DNA of 64,000 nucleotides from VBAU01 sp036005185 (GCA_036005185.1 DASYQS010000041.1:1-64000), one strand, 5' to 3'; counted from the first letter of the stretch, positions 51,584-61,791 are shown. Numbers and translations: made by a program. Notes: generated by a model from the sequence alone, not told the origin.

Positions 51584-53905
51584 CTAAAGATTCACATACC
51601 TCACCGTAATCCAAATATCTTTATTCCTTCCTTTATCATCCGTGCATGAAATTTTCACTGGTCCCTCATCGGGCACAAAAAATTGTTTTTCACCTGCACT
51701 GCTTGCTTTGTAAAATTTATTATTAATATACCAATATACTTTGCTTACATCATTGGCCGTTTTGCAAGTTAATTGTAGAGGTTCACGATCTTTTTTATTG
51801 ATCAAATATTCTGTATTGCTTGCAGGAGAGGTGATATCGGGCGCACCTTCTTTAAATATTTTTTCGCAATCGGGATTGTGGGAAGGTATTTTTTCATAAG
51901 CCATTTTATTTTCTGTAAACCAAGCCTGCATTTCAGGATCAATGATCTTATACCATTTCTTTTTAAAACCAGTTTCAGGAACACAGTTTTTACAATAAGA
52001 AATTTTTTCATCAGCACTTACAGTAATTTCCTGCCAATTGTTACATTTTTTTACAGACGAGATCATTGGAATAAAATAATCCATCACGACATTGCTGCAA
52101 TGATCCGTTGGTATCAAACCCGTTTCGCCACACACCTTTCTTTGTTCGCAATCGGCCGGTGGCCTGAACCATTCTGCATCGCTGTCATAATCTATTGTAT
52201 TAAAAATTTTAAATAGTAATGGAGTAGCTACGTTTGCGCCACTGAGATCCGCTACTCCAATGCCTGAAAAATTACCAACCCAAACGCCAACTGTATAATT
52301 CTTATTATAACCAATGCTCCATGCATCACGTCGCCCATAGCTGGTACCTGTTTTCCAAGCGATCTTCGGCATGTGTTCTGTCGCCTGCCAATTCAAAGGA
52401 AAATCAGGGCGATTTACTCTGGATAAAATATCGGTGATCATGTAACTAGCCGCAGTGCTGATTACTTTTTTCTTAATGAGTATTGTATCATTTTGAATGT
52501 ATGAAGGTGAAACATAAACACCTTCATTGGCAAAGGCAGAGAACAATCCGGTAAGTTCTTCAAGTGTTGCCCCACAACCGCCAAGGATCATTGACAAGCC
52601 TAATTTGTTTTGGTCTTTTCTTATTTGTTTAAAATTGCATTTAGCCAGTTTCTGGATCAGCTTTTCCTTACCTAACAACTTTAAACTTTTTACTGCGGGA
52701 ATATTTAATGAATGTTCCAAAGCATATTCTACTGTAACATATCCGTTGAATTTTTTATCATAGTTTTCAGGTGAGTATCCTGCATAATTTACTTCAACAT
52801 CTGAAACGACCATCTTAGGCGTTTCCAAACCTTCATCAATACATAATCCATACAACAACGGCTTTAGTGTGCTACCTGGCTCACGAACAGCAGCGGCGCC
52901 ATTCACCTGTCCTCCATCAGTTGTATCGTGAAAATTAGAAGAACCCACATAGGTAACGACTTGGTGTGAGTGATTATCAATAATGACTACAGCAGCGTTT
53001 TTGATATTTTTTAATCGAAGTGTTCTTACATAATCTCCCACAAGCTTTTCTGTTTTGAGCTGAGTATTCATGATAATATTGGATTGAATAATATCACCAC
53101 CTTGCTGCTTTAATTTATAGGAAAGATGTGGAAGGTAATGCGGTACTGTTCCTCTTGATGCTGTTAAAGGCTCAGCCAGCGCATCTTCAATTTCCTTTTT
53201 TGTAAAAACTTTTTCGGAAGCAAATCTTTTAAGCCATTTGTTTCTTTCCTGTATAATGAGGTTATTATTCCTACCTATCACCAAGGTGGAGGGGCGATTT
53301 GGAATAATGGACAAGGCTGTGATCTCTGCTAACGATAAATGATCGGGGTTTTTATTGAAATAAAGAATAGAAGCCGACTTCACTCCTTCTATATTACTGC
53401 CATAAGGAACAAGATTCAGATACATTTGAAGGATTTCATTCTTGCTGTATTTTAACTCAAGCTGAAAAGCACGGAACATTTCAATGATCTTGTTTCCTAT
53501 ATTTCTTTTTCGATGCTCTAGTGCCCTGGCGACTTGCATGGTGATAGTGCTTGCCCCCGAAGTAGTTCGCATGGTGAAAATATTTTTGAAAAAGGCCCTT
53601 CCTACAGCAAAAAGGTTTACACCGGGATGAGAATAAAAGTATTTATCCTCTTTAGCAATGATCGTTTTGCGAAGCAGTGGTGAGATATCCTTAAGTTCAG
53701 TTTTCATTCTCCATTTCTGATCACTGGTCAGATAAGCATTAATAACTTCTCCCTTGTTATCAGTTATGATTGTTGAATATTCGATCTTATCATGCAAGGG
53801 AAAAATCCAGTTCAACAGGAAAAATAAGATTAATAGCCCTGCTATAGCAATGCTGATTCTTTTCAGAATCCGTATGATATGTCGTTTAGTGATTTTGAAT
53901 TTCAT
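51584..53905 (-). CDS. pbpC: Penicillin-binding protein 1C
   Basis: The 773-residue bifunctional PBP has one N-terminal transmembrane helix (about 14-34). The GT51 glycosyltransferase domain has KEDKYFYSHPGV (catalytic Glu86), SGASTITMQVARAL and PYGSNIEGVKSAS. The transpeptidase has S345/K348 in REPGSTLKPLLYG, EHSLNIPAVKS, and KTGTS. A C-terminal BiPBP_C domain follows (about 700-773). It polymerises and cross-links peptidoglycan. It is divergent from an alpha-2-macroglobulin gene, the known PbpC partner. Confidence 0.95.
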   Translation of the reverse strand: MKFKITKRHIIRILKRISIAIAGLLILFFLLNWIFPLHDKIEYSTIITDNKGEVINAYLTSDQKWRMKTELKDISPLLRKTIIAKEDKYFYSHPGVNLFAVGRAFFKNIFTMRTTSGASTITMQVARALEHRKRNIGNKIIEMFRAFQLELKYSKNEILQMYLNLVPYGSNIEGVKSASILYFNKNPDHLSLAEITALSIIPNRPSTLVIGRNNNLIIQERNKWLKRFASEKVFTKKEIEDALAEPLTASRGTVPHYLPHLSYKLKQQGGDIIQSNIIMNTQLKTEKLVGDYVRTLRLKNIKNAAVVIIDNHSHQVVTYVGSSNFHDTTDGGQVNGAAAVREPGSTLKPLLYGLCIDEGLETPKMVVSDVEVNYAGYSPENYDKKFNGYVTVEYALEHSLNIPAVKSLKLLGKEKLIQKLAKCNFKQIRKDQNKLGLSMILGGCGATLEELTGLFSAFANEGVYVSPSYIQNDTILIKKKVISTAASYMITDILSRVNRPDFPLNWQATEHMPKIAWKTGTSYGRRDAWSIGYNKNYTVGVWVGNFSGIGVADLSGANVATPLLFKIFNTIDYDSDAEWFRPPADCEQRKVCGETGLIPTDHCSNVVMDYFIPMISSVKKCNNWQEITVSADEKISYCKNCVPETGFKKKWYKIIDPEMQAWFTENKMAYEKIPSHNPDCEKIFKEGAPDITSPASNTEYLINKKDREPLQLTCKTANDVSKVYWYINNKFYKASSAGEKQFFVPDEGPVKISCTDDKGRNKDIWITVRYVNL

Positions 53906-54208
53906 TTGGGTTTTGTAGCCCGCGATTTAACCGCTGGCTGTGTGAGCGGCTCATTCCCTTAACAAATATTTATCTTTCAAAATTTGTAAGCAATAATTTT
54001 TCATTGTTAACTTTCATATCAAATTCTTTCTACCCTTTATGGACTCTTCAGACCCGTCGCGACCTACACGTGACATTCCTCCTTAGTTGGTTTCACAATA
54101 CTAATTTCTGTTTTTTCTTTTGTGAAAAAAGAATGGATAGCCAAATTTTTTGCATTTCGATTTTTGTTTAACTTATCTTTTAATCGCTTACCATAACCAA
54201 CAATCTAT
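53906..54208. other. 303-bp divergent region between pbpC and the alpha-2-macroglobulin gene
   Basis: No coding frame is evident. It contains a partial inverted repeat at about 53928-53950 (AACCGCT / AGCGG with flanks) and a TTCTTTTGTGAAAAAAGAA dyad at about 54115-54133. No clear TAnnTTTG element was found on either strand. Both genes must be driven from here. Confidence 0.5.
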
Positions 54209-57200
54209 ATGTGTATCAAAACCCTCACTGTTCCGATCGTTATCGGAACTATTTTTTTATGTGCCTGCAATCGCGATTCTATAAAACTTGATTATACAAA
54301 TGCCAAAGGAGAAATTCCACGTTTGGAAAATCTTGTATTTCGTTTTAGCAATTCGCTTGTGAAAGATTCAATGCTGAATGTATGGGATTCTACTGAATAC
54401 ATTTCATTTGAACCGGCAATACAGGGACGTTTTCGCTGGGAAAGCCCGGACCAATTGGTGTTTTCACCGGCAAGACCTTTATCTCCCGCCACAACTTATA
54501 AAGCTAAAATTCGCAGTGAAGTATTACGTTACAGCAAATACGGTAAAGTAAAAAATGCTGATAATTTAAATTTTCATACACCTGATCTTACGCTTGATAA
54601 TGCGCAAGTAACATGGATGCTGCAAGATGAACAAAGCCGCATAGCTGTGCCTCAGATTGATCTATATTTTAATTACCGCGTTAACCCCTCTGACCTGAAA
54701 GAAAAATTGAAGATTGAAATAGACGGAAAGCAAATGAATTACACCATGCAAACCCTTTCAGCTGATAATAAGATGTCCGTTCGCATCAGCGGTCTTGCAA
54801 AAACAGAGGATAAAAACTATGAAGCAAAGATCACCATTGAGAAAGGTTTGAAACCCGATGAAAGGAGCAATTCAACAAGCGATGCTATTACCTCAACCTT
54901 GTCCATCCCCTCACCCTATGTATTAACTATACAAAATTTAGAATCGGAACATGATGGCATGGAAGGGATCATAACCATTACAACCAGCCAGCAACTCACA
55001 GGCGAAAACATTGCATCCTATGTAAAATTTGATCCACAGATAAAATATACTACTGAGTTAACTGATAATGGATTTATTATCCGCAGTTCTGTATTTGATG
55101 TAGAAAAAGGCTATGCGTTGAAAATAGGTCAGGGGCTTCGTGGTAAAATTGGCGGTGTACTAAAAGAAGAATATAATGGAAGTATTGCCTTTGGCGAATT
55201 AGAGGCAAACATTGATTTTACAAATAATAAGGCTGTCTATTTATCCAAACAAGGAGGCAAAAATATCGAGGTAAAGATCACCAATGTACCCAAGATAAAA
55301 ATAGTGATCTCGAAAATTTATGAAAGTAATTTGTTGATGTCGCAACGGTCTGGTTACAGCCCAAAAGAAAAATCAAATTCAGTTGACGATGAGGAAGATT
55401 ATTATAATGAGGATGATTACAGCGAATACAATTACGATGTATCAATGGGCGATGTCATTTATGAAAAAGAAATCGATACTCGTTCATTACCTAAAGCCGG
55501 GGCTGGTCGTATTCTGAATTTTTCGCAGTTTCAAGATCGCTTGCCTGATTTTAAAGGCATTTATCATGTAATGATACGATCAACCAAAGATTACTGGGTT
55601 CGCGATTCGAGGTTTATTTCTTTATCGGACATAGGCTTGATCGCAAAAGAAGGGGAAGACAAAATTTTTGTATTTGCTAATTCCATTAGATCGGCTAACG
55701 CCATTAATGGAGTAAATATTTCTTTGTATGCTAACAATAACCAACTCATCGGCACAGGTTCTACAAATGGCGATGGAGTTGCTGAAATTATTTATTCAAA
55801 AAAAGAGTTCAACGGTTTTAAACCAGCGATGATCATTGCAAAAACAGCGGATGATTTTAATTATCTTCCTTTCAACAATACTGCTGTGAATACTTCACGA
55901 TTTGATGTAGGAGGCAAAAGAAATAACAGCACAGGCCTGGATGCGTTTATTTATGCGGAAAGAGATATATACCGACCTGGAGAAAAAGTAAATTATTCTG
56001 TTATCCTCCGTAATAGGCAATGGGAAAGTCCGGGCGACATTCCCATAAAATTGAAATTCCTTTTGCCGAATGGTAAAGAATTAAAATCGTTCCGTAAAAA
56101 TTTAAATGAACAAGGTGCGGTGGATGGAAATATTCCCATTGATGTTTCTGCTATTACTGGCAGTTATTCTCTGGAAGTGTATACATCCAATGATATATTA
56201 CTAGGCTCTAAAAATTTTATGATTGAGGAATTTGTGCCTGATCGAATAAAAGTGAATACAAAGCTGGACAAGAATTTTTTGCGGCCGGGCGAGTCAGCCA
56301 CGCTGGATATTTTAGCCGTTAATTTTTTTGGCCCTCCGGCTGCAAACAGAAATTATGAATGCGAGATACAGATAAAGCAGAAATATTTCTCTCCCGAAAA
56401 ATATGGTAATTACAATTTCGATTTGGCTAATCCTAATACAACAATGAGCAAACAGGTAAAAGAGGGAAAGACTGATGAGAATGGACAGGCATCTCAATCA
56501 TTTACTCTTCAAAATATGTATGCGGACAATGGATTGCTACAGGCAAATTTTTATACAACCGTGTTTGATGAAACAGGAAGGCCAGTAAGTCGTGCCTCAT
56601 CGATAGATCTGGTAACTCAGAATATATTTTTCGGAATTAAACAAGATTGGTTTTTTTATTACCCGTTAAATCAACCTGTGAAATTTCAATTGGCAGCAGT
56701 AACTAAAGATGGTAATGGAGTGAATGCCGTAGCGAAAGTTCAAGTCATCAAACACGAATACAAAACAGTGCTTGCAAAAAGCGGGAGCTATTTTCGTTAT
56801 AACTCGCAAAAAGTTGACAAGTCGATGATAGAAGGTGAAGTCAATATTGCAGCCAGTGCTGTTTACTCGTATATCCCTCGTACGCCTGGTGATTATGAAG
56901 TAAGAGTTTACCGGCCAGGTTCCAACACGTATGTAAGCAGAAGTTTTTATAGCTATGGCAGTTGGGGCTGGGGAATCGATAACAGCTCATTTGAAGTAAA
57001 CAATGAAGGGCAGGTTGACATTGAGCTTGATAAAAAATCATATTATAGTGGTGAAACAGCAAAGGTTCTATTTAAAACACCATTTAGCGGCAGGTTGTTG
57101 ATCACAACAGAAAGAGATCATGTTCTTTCATATCAATATGTAAATGTTGAAAAACGTACAGCGAGCATTGATTTGAAGATGTCGGGTGAGGATGTTCCAA

Positions 57201-59632
57201 ATATGTATGTCACGGCTACTCTGATCAAACCTCATGATATTTCGGATATTCCGCTAACAGTGGCTCATGGCTTTATGAATGTGAAAGTGGAAGAAAGAAG
57301 TCGAAAAATTCCTGTTCAAATCACTTCACAAAAAACAGCTCGTTCGCGAACACATCAAAAAGTAAAAGTAAAAGCTGAGGCGGGAAGTTTTGTAACACTG
57401 GCTGCTGTGGATAATGGTGTACTGCAGATAAGTGATTTTAAAACTCCCGACCCGTATAATTATTTCTATCAGAAAAAAGCATTGCAGGTGAATGCCTTTG
57501 ATCTTTATCCTTTACTTTTTCCGGAAGTGAGAGCTAAGCTTAGCAGCTCGGGAGGGGATGCTGATCTTGAAATGAATAAGAGAGTAAACCCGATGCCTGC
57601 AAAAAGAATTAAGATAATGAGCTATTGGAGCGGCATAGCAAAAACAAACAGTGACGGTGAGGCTAGTTTTGAATTTAATATTCCGCAATTCAGTGGTGAA
57701 GTAAGATTAATGGCTGTTGCTTACAAGGATCAAAATTTTGGTTCTGCTGAAAACACAATAACTGTTGCCGATCCCATTGTGATCAGCACGGCATTACCAC
57801 GTTTCTTAAGCCCGGGGGATACAGTAACTGTTCCGGTTACACTAAGCAATACTACCTCACGGTCAGCTACAGTATCTGCAAATCTTAAAGTAAGTGGCCC
57901 ACTAAAAATTATTGGTGGTAGTGACCAATCTCTTTCTTTGAATGGCAAAAGCGAGGGTCGTGCAATATTTCAAGTAGTGGCTGATCCGGCAATTGCCGTC
58001 GGTAAAATCATAGTTACCGTAAATGGGCTCGGTGAAAAATTTACAGATGAAACAGAAATCTCTGTTCGGCCTCCCTCTACTTTGCAAAAAATTTCAGGCA
58101 GCGGATCAATAACAGGTAGTTGCTCACAAGCCGTTAATATCAATACAAGCGATTTTATCCCCGGCACGATCAACTATCAATTAGTAGTTACCCGTTCACC
58201 TATTGTAGAGTTAGCTGATCATTTGCGATATCTTGTACACTATCCTTATGGTTGTACGGAGCAAACCGTGTCTGCAGCATTTCCCCAACTGTACTATGGT
58301 GATATGGCCGACCTGATGCAATTAAATAAACAAAATGCTGCCAATGCGAATTCAAATATCATTGAAGCCATACGAAAAATAAAAATGAGGCAATTGTATA
58401 ATGGCGCTGTTACACTTTGGGATGGGGAAGACAAAGAAGATTGGTGGGCTACTATTTATGCAGCGCATTTTTTACTGGAAGCAAAGAAAGCTGGGTTTGA
58501 TGTAGAGAATAGTTTAATGGAGACCATGCTTTCCTATATTGCAACAAGATTAAAGAACAGAGAACTCATTACTTATTATTACAACCGTAATCAAAATAGA
58601 AAGATTGCCCCCAAAGAAGTCGCTTATGGATTGTATGTGCTTGCATTGGCTGGCCGCTCCAATATTTCCGCGATGAATTATTATAAGTCAAGTCAAGATA
58701 TACTTGCCTTGGATAGTAAATATTTATTAGCTGCTGCCTATGCTGAGGCTGGCGATAAAAAATCTTTCAATGCTATGCTACCCACTTCATTTAGCGGTGA
58801 AGAATCGGTGGCGCAAACTGGTGGAAGTTACTATTCAGATGTTCGTGATGAAGCCATTGCTTTGAATGCTTTGATCGATGTGGATCCAAGCAATGCGCAA
58901 ATTGGAATTATGGCAAAGCATGTGAGTGAAAAATTAAAAACCCGCCAATGGCTTAGCACACAGGAGAGGGCTTTTGCATTTTTGGCATTAGGCAAACTGG
59001 CAAGAACGGCAAACAAATCGGATGTAACCGCAGAAGTAAAAGTAAATGGAAGAACTATTGCTAAAGTTTCCAATGGACAATGGCGAGGTGATGCGGCTGC
59101 ATTAAAGGGAAATAATATTCAGATAGAAACTAAGGGTACGGGAAGATTATATTATTACTGGCAATCGGAAGGTATTAGTGCTAGTGGAAAATATAAAGAA
59201 GAAGATAATTACATAAGAGTAAGAAAACGTTTTTATGATCGTTTTGGAAATCCTATTTCCGGAAATACATTCAAGCAAAATGATCTGGTCATTGTAGGCA
59301 TTACATTGGAAAATGCATATACAACAGAAGTGGATAATGTGGTGATCACTGATCTGCTGCCCGCGGGTTTTGAAATTGAAAATCCAAGAACCAAAGAAAT
59401 TCCTGGAATGGATTGGATAAAGAATGCGAACGAACCAACAGCACTTGATGTTCGCGATGATCGCATACATTTCTTTGTTGATATTCATGGATACAGGCCT
59501 AAGTTTTATTATTATGCGGTTCGTGTTGTATCACCCGGCAATTATAAAATGGGACCTGTAAGTGCAGATGCTATGTACAATGGAGAATATCATTCATACA
59601 ACGGAGCAGGAGTCATAAGAGTAATGCAATGA
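54209..59632 (+). CDS. Alpha-2-macroglobulin family lipoprotein (YfhM-like)
   Basis: The 1807-residue protein has a lipoprotein signal (IGTIFLCAC, Cys20), several MG domains, and the macroglobulin core with IYAERDIYRPGEKVNYSVIL. The thioester motif is GCTEQ (Cys1349, Gln1352), with helical TED repeats after it. The C-terminal receptor-like part includes ISGNTFKQNDLVIVGITLEN. It probably traps external proteases at the cell surface or periplasm and protects the wall, together with the divergent PbpC. Length is typical for bacterial A2M proteins. Confidence 0.95.
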   Translation: MCIKTLTVPIVIGTIFLCACNRDSIKLDYTNAKGEIPRLENLVFRFSNSLVKDSMLNVWDSTEYISFEPAIQGRFRWESPDQLVFSPARPLSPATTYKAKIRSEVLRYSKYGKVKNADNLNFHTPDLTLDNAQVTWMLQDEQSRIAVPQIDLYFNYRVNPSDLKEKLKIEIDGKQMNYTMQTLSADNKMSVRISGLAKTEDKNYEAKITIEKGLKPDERSNSTSDAITSTLSIPSPYVLTIQNLESEHDGMEGIITITTSQQLTGENIASYVKFDPQIKYTTELTDNGFIIRSSVFDVEKGYALKIGQGLRGKIGGVLKEEYNGSIAFGELEANIDFTNNKAVYLSKQGGKNIEVKITNVPKIKIVISKIYESNLLMSQRSGYSPKEKSNSVDDEEDYYNEDDYSEYNYDVSMGDVIYEKEIDTRSLPKAGAGRILNFSQFQDRLPDFKGIYHVMIRSTKDYWVRDSRFISLSDIGLIAKEGEDKIFVFANSIRSANAINGVNISLYANNNQLIGTGSTNGDGVAEIIYSKKEFNGFKPAMIIAKTADDFNYLPFNNTAVNTSRFDVGGKRNNSTGLDAFIYAERDIYRPGEKVNYSVILRNRQWESPGDIPIKLKFLLPNGKELKSFRKNLNEQGAVDGNIPIDVSAITGSYSLEVYTSNDILLGSKNFMIEEFVPDRIKVNTKLDKNFLRPGESATLDILAVNFFGPPAANRNYECEIQIKQKYFSPEKYGNYNFDLANPNTTMSKQVKEGKTDENGQASQSFTLQNMYADNGLLQANFYTTVFDETGRPVSRASSIDLVTQNIFFGIKQDWFFYYPLNQPVKFQLAAVTKDGNGVNAVAKVQVIKHEYKTVLAKSGSYFRYNSQKVDKSMIEGEVNIAASAVYSYIPRTPGDYEVRVYRPGSNTYVSRSFYSYGSWGWGIDNSSFEVNNEGQVDIELDKKSYYSGETAKVLFKTPFSGRLLITTERDHVLSYQYVNVEKRTASIDLKMSGEDVPNMYVTATLIKPHDISDIPLTVAHGFMNVKVEERSRKIPVQITSQKTARSRTHQKVKVKAEAGSFVTLAAVDNGVLQISDFKTPDPYNYFYQKKALQVNAFDLYPLLFPEVRAKLSSSGGDADLEMNKRVNPMPAKRIKIMSYWSGIAKTNSDGEASFEFNIPQFSGEVRLMAVAYKDQNFGSAENTITVADPIVISTALPRFLSPGDTVTVPVTLSNTTSRSATVSANLKVSGPLKIIGGSDQSLSLNGKSEGRAIFQVVADPAIAVGKIIVTVNGLGEKFTDETEISVRPPSTLQKISGSGSITGSCSQAVNINTSDFIPGTINYQLVVTRSPIVELADHLRYLVHYPYGCTEQTVSAAFPQLYYGDMADLMQLNKQNAANANSNIIEAIRKIKMRQLYNGAVTLWDGEDKEDWWATIYAAHFLLEAKKAGFDVENSLMETMLSYIATRLKNRELITYYYNRNQNRKIAPKEVAYGLYVLALAGRSNISAMNYYKSSQDILALDSKYLLAAAYAEAGDKKSFNAMLPTSFSGEESVAQTGGSYYSDVRDEAIALNALIDVDPSNAQIGIMAKHVSEKLKTRQWLSTQERAFAFLALGKLARTANKSDVTAEVKVNGRTIAKVSNGQWRGDAAALKGNNIQIETKGTGRLYYYWQSEGISASGKYKEEDNYIRVRKRFYDRFGNPISGNTFKQNDLVIVGITLENAYTTEVDNVVITDLLPAGFEIENPRTKEIPGMDWIKNANEPTALDVRDDRIHFFVDIHGYRPKFYYYAVRVVSPGNYKMGPVSADAMYNGEYHSYNGAGVIRVMQ

Positions 59633-59641
59633 TATTTAAAT

Positions 59642-59673
59642 GAATTACCGGAGGCTTAAGCCTTCGGCAATTC
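59642..59673. repeat. Large near-perfect palindrome (16-bp stem)
   Basis: Bases 59642-59657 pair with 59658-59673 with one mismatch (A47/C68) and one G-T. The centre is AGGCTTAAGCCT. It follows the alpha-2-macroglobulin gene by 9 bases. It may be a dispersed palindromic repeat or part of a terminator. Confidence 0.7.
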
Positions 59674-59682
59674 TAAAAATAA

Positions 59683-59710
59683 AAATCCCTTCATTGTGCT
59701 GAAAGGATTT
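59683..59710 (-). terminator. Terminator of the RRM protein gene
   Basis: AAATCCCTTCA (59683-59693) and TGAAAGGATTT (59700-59710) form an 11-bp stem with one mismatch and a 6-base loop. On the minus strand it is followed by TTTTATTTTT, fitting a terminator 30 bases after the RRM gene. Confidence 0.8.
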
Positions 59711-59739
59711 CGATAAACAAAGATTTATATCAATGAAGA

Positions 59740-60123
59740 TTAATAATCCCTGTTGTAACCGCCGCCACCGCCACGGTTGTAGCCACCACCTTTATTGTAG
59801 CCGCCACCACCTTTGTTGTAGCCGCCACCGCCGCCACCGCCAAAGCTGCGTTTTTTAAATCCACCACCACCGCCGCCTTCCTGCTTAGGACGGCTTTCAT
59901 TCACAACCAAATTACGGCCTTCTATTTCAGAGCCGTTGAGTTGTGCAATAGCAGCTTGCGCTTCAGTGTCATTCGGCATTTCAACAAAGCCGAATCCTTT
60001 GCTGCGTTGGGTAAATTTGTCGGTAACAATTTTGGCAGATGAAACTTCGCCAAACGGTGCAAACAAGTTGGCCAGGTCCTGATCTTTAAGACCCCAACTG
60101 AGGTTTCCTACGTAAATGTTCAT
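59740..60123 (-). CDS. RNA-binding protein with RRM and Gly-rich tail
   Basis: From ATG 60123, 127 residues. An RRM domain (1-80) has RNP2 IYVGNL (residues 3-8) and RNP1 KGFGFVEM (42-49), then a Gly/Tyr/Asn-rich tail (repeats of GGGGGYNKGGG). This layout is that of the single-RRM proteins of Bacteroidota and cyanobacteria, often cold-induced. The frame is open to 60282, but ATG 60123 fits the RRM start. A leader of more than 100 bases contains repeated GTTCATTG stretches. Confidence 0.92.
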   Translation of the reverse strand: MNIYVGNLSWGLKDQDLANLFAPFGEVSSAKIVTDKFTQRSKGFGFVEMPNDTEAQAAIAQLNGSEIEGRNLVVNESRPKQEGGGGGGFKKRSFGGGGGGGYNKGGGGYNKGGGYNRGGGGGYNRDY

Positions 60124-60373
60124 TTTGTGAGATTTTAAAAAAACAATAAGTGCCGCCAGTGAAACAATGAACCAATGAACATTTACGAGAACGTTCAAGG
60201 ACTTGTAAAACTGTAAAGAACACCAAAACGCAACGAAATTACTGGTTTTCCTGAAATATCTCCTAAAAAATTGATTAAGCAATTTTGAATTCGGAGATTT
60301 ACTTTTCTGTGACAGTAATTATCCGTACCGTGAACAGAATTCCGATACTTAACCGGGTTATTATCTTGATCGA

Positions 60374-60820
60374 TTATTCACCTACTACCTCAAATTCCAC
60401 ATCGGTCGACCTGCCATTGCCAAAATCAATATGCGCTTTATAAGTACCTAGCTCTTTTACTTCATCCGGCAAGGTGATTTTTTTGCGGTCTATCTGATAT
60501 CCTTTCTGGTCGCGGATCGCTCTACTGAGCTGCAGGCTCGTTACTGAACCGAAGATCTTACCACTGGTGCCGGATTTTGCGCCAATTTTCAGCGGTGCTT
60601 CCTGTAATTTTTCAATAACACTATTTACTCCCGCCAGCATAGCCTGTTCTTTTTTCTGTTGCTGCTTTCTTTTTTCTTCCAGTTGCTTCATATTGGAAGG
60701 GCTAGCTTCCACAGCAAGCTTGCGAGGAAGAAGAAAATTGCGGGCATAGCCGTTGCGAACTCTCACTACTTCATTCACGCCACCCAAGTTATCTACATCT
60801 TGAATTAATATGACTTCCAT
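60374..60820 (-). CDS. rplI: Ribosomal protein bL9
   Basis: The 148-residue protein starts MEVILIQDVDNLGGVNEVV, has the conserved RNGYARNFLLPRKLAVEAS, a long connecting helix (PSNMKQLEEKRKQQQKKEQAML), and a C-terminal domain with SVTSLQLSRAIRDQKG. It binds 23S rRNA. It is the last gene of rpsF-rpsR-rplI, 66 bp after rpsR. Confidence 0.97.
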   Translation of the reverse strand: MEVILIQDVDNLGGVNEVVRVRNGYARNFLLPRKLAVEASPSNMKQLEEKRKQQQKKEQAMLAGVNSVIEKLQEAPLKIGAKSGTSGKIFGSVTSLQLSRAIRDQKGYQIDRKKITLPDEVKELGTYKAHIDFGNGRSTDVEFEVVGE

Positions 60821-60886
60821 GATTTTTGTTTTACCACCCCAGTGTATTTCACTGTCCCTCTTCTTGCGACAAAGGTTAGGGTGAGG

Positions 60887-61153
60887 TTACTTTAAAAGAT
60901 CAGTTACATATGGCAACAAGGCCATTTGACGGGCTTTTTTTACCGCATCCGACACTTTACGTTGATATTTCAAACTATTACCGGTAAGACGGCGAGGTAA
61001 CAATTTTCCTTGCTCGTTCAAAAACTTTTTCAAAAACTCTACATCCTTGTAATCAATATAGCGTATATGATATTTTTTAAAACGGCAATATTTCTTAACC
61101 CGTTTATCGCTTTTAATAGCGGTCAGGTATTTTATTTCATTTGCTTTTGCCAT
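60887..61153 (-). CDS. rpsR: Ribosomal protein bS18
   Basis: The 88-residue basic protein has YKDVEFLKKFLNEQGKLLPRR, LTGNSLKYQRKVSDAVKKARQMALLPYV, matching bS18. It forms a complex with bS6 on the 30S platform. It lies 3 bp after rpsF in the ribosomal operon. Confidence 0.97.
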   Translation of the reverse strand: MAKANEIKYLTAIKSDKRVKKYCRFKKYHIRYIDYKDVEFLKKFLNEQGKLLPRRLTGNSLKYQRKVSDAVKKARQMALLPYVTDLLK

Positions 61154-61156
61154 AGT

Positions 61157-61513
61157 TTACGCCTCCACTACTTTTTCAGTTCCTGTTGGTACGCCACTTC
61201 TCTTTTTTTCATTATACTCGACGGCGTATTTATCGAGCTTAGTAGTGAGATGACGAAGAACATTCTCGTCACGAAGAAGCTGCACTTTCAGCCTCTCATT
61301 GAAGTCGGATGGCGTAACATACTCCAGAACCCAGTACAAGCCTGTTGTTTTTTTCCGGATGGGATACGCCAGTGATTTTAATCCCCAAGCGTTTTCTGCT
61401 ACAATAGAACCGCCGTTATCTTTAACGAGAGTAGCGTATTTTTTTTGTTCCGCTTTAAACTCCTCATCGCTCAGAACAGGGGTAAAAATCACCATCAATT
61501 CGTAATTGTTCAT
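61157..61513 (-). CDS. rpsF: Ribosomal protein bS6
   Basis: The 118-residue protein has NNYELMVIFTPVLSDEE, VAENAWGLKSLAYPIRKKTTGLYWVLEY and LRDENVLRHLTTKLD, typical of bS6. It binds 16S rRNA with bS18. It is the first gene of the operon, preceded by a -7 element and two possible hairpins. Confidence 0.97.
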   Translation of the reverse strand: MNNYELMVIFTPVLSDEEFKAEQKKYATLVKDNGGSIVAENAWGLKSLAYPIRKKTTGLYWVLEYVTPSDFNERLKVQLLRDENVLRHLTTKLDKYAVEYNEKKRSGVPTGTEKVVEA

Positions 61514-61606
61514 TAAATGGTTTTTAATTTAAAAATCGGGTTTACCCAATGGACATCCGCCTAAGGCGGAAGAATCTGCCGAAACAGATTTGGGGTCGCA
61601 AAGATA
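61514..61606 (-). promoter_or_regulatory. rpsF operon leader: promoter plus two hairpins
   Basis: TATCTTTG (61606-61599) matches the -7 consensus; the start would be about 61592. The leader of about 80 bases can fold an AATCTG/CAGATT stem (61573-61590) and a TCCGCC(T)..GGCGGA palindrome (61556-61570). bS6:bS18 autoregulates through an mRNA motif in several bacteria; I cannot confirm that motif here. Confidence 0.5.
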
Positions 61607-61791
61607 GGGGTTTGAGACCAGATGTCAGAGCCTTGAAATAAGAAATTTTAAGATAAAAAGGAACTCAAACTGTATATTGTGCTTTGATCTCCGTCTATCT
61701 CACTGAGGCTTTCATGGTTTAAAATCTGCTACGACCAGCTAAATCATCTTTTAACCTAATTTAATTTGAGAATTAAATCTTAGTCATAACC

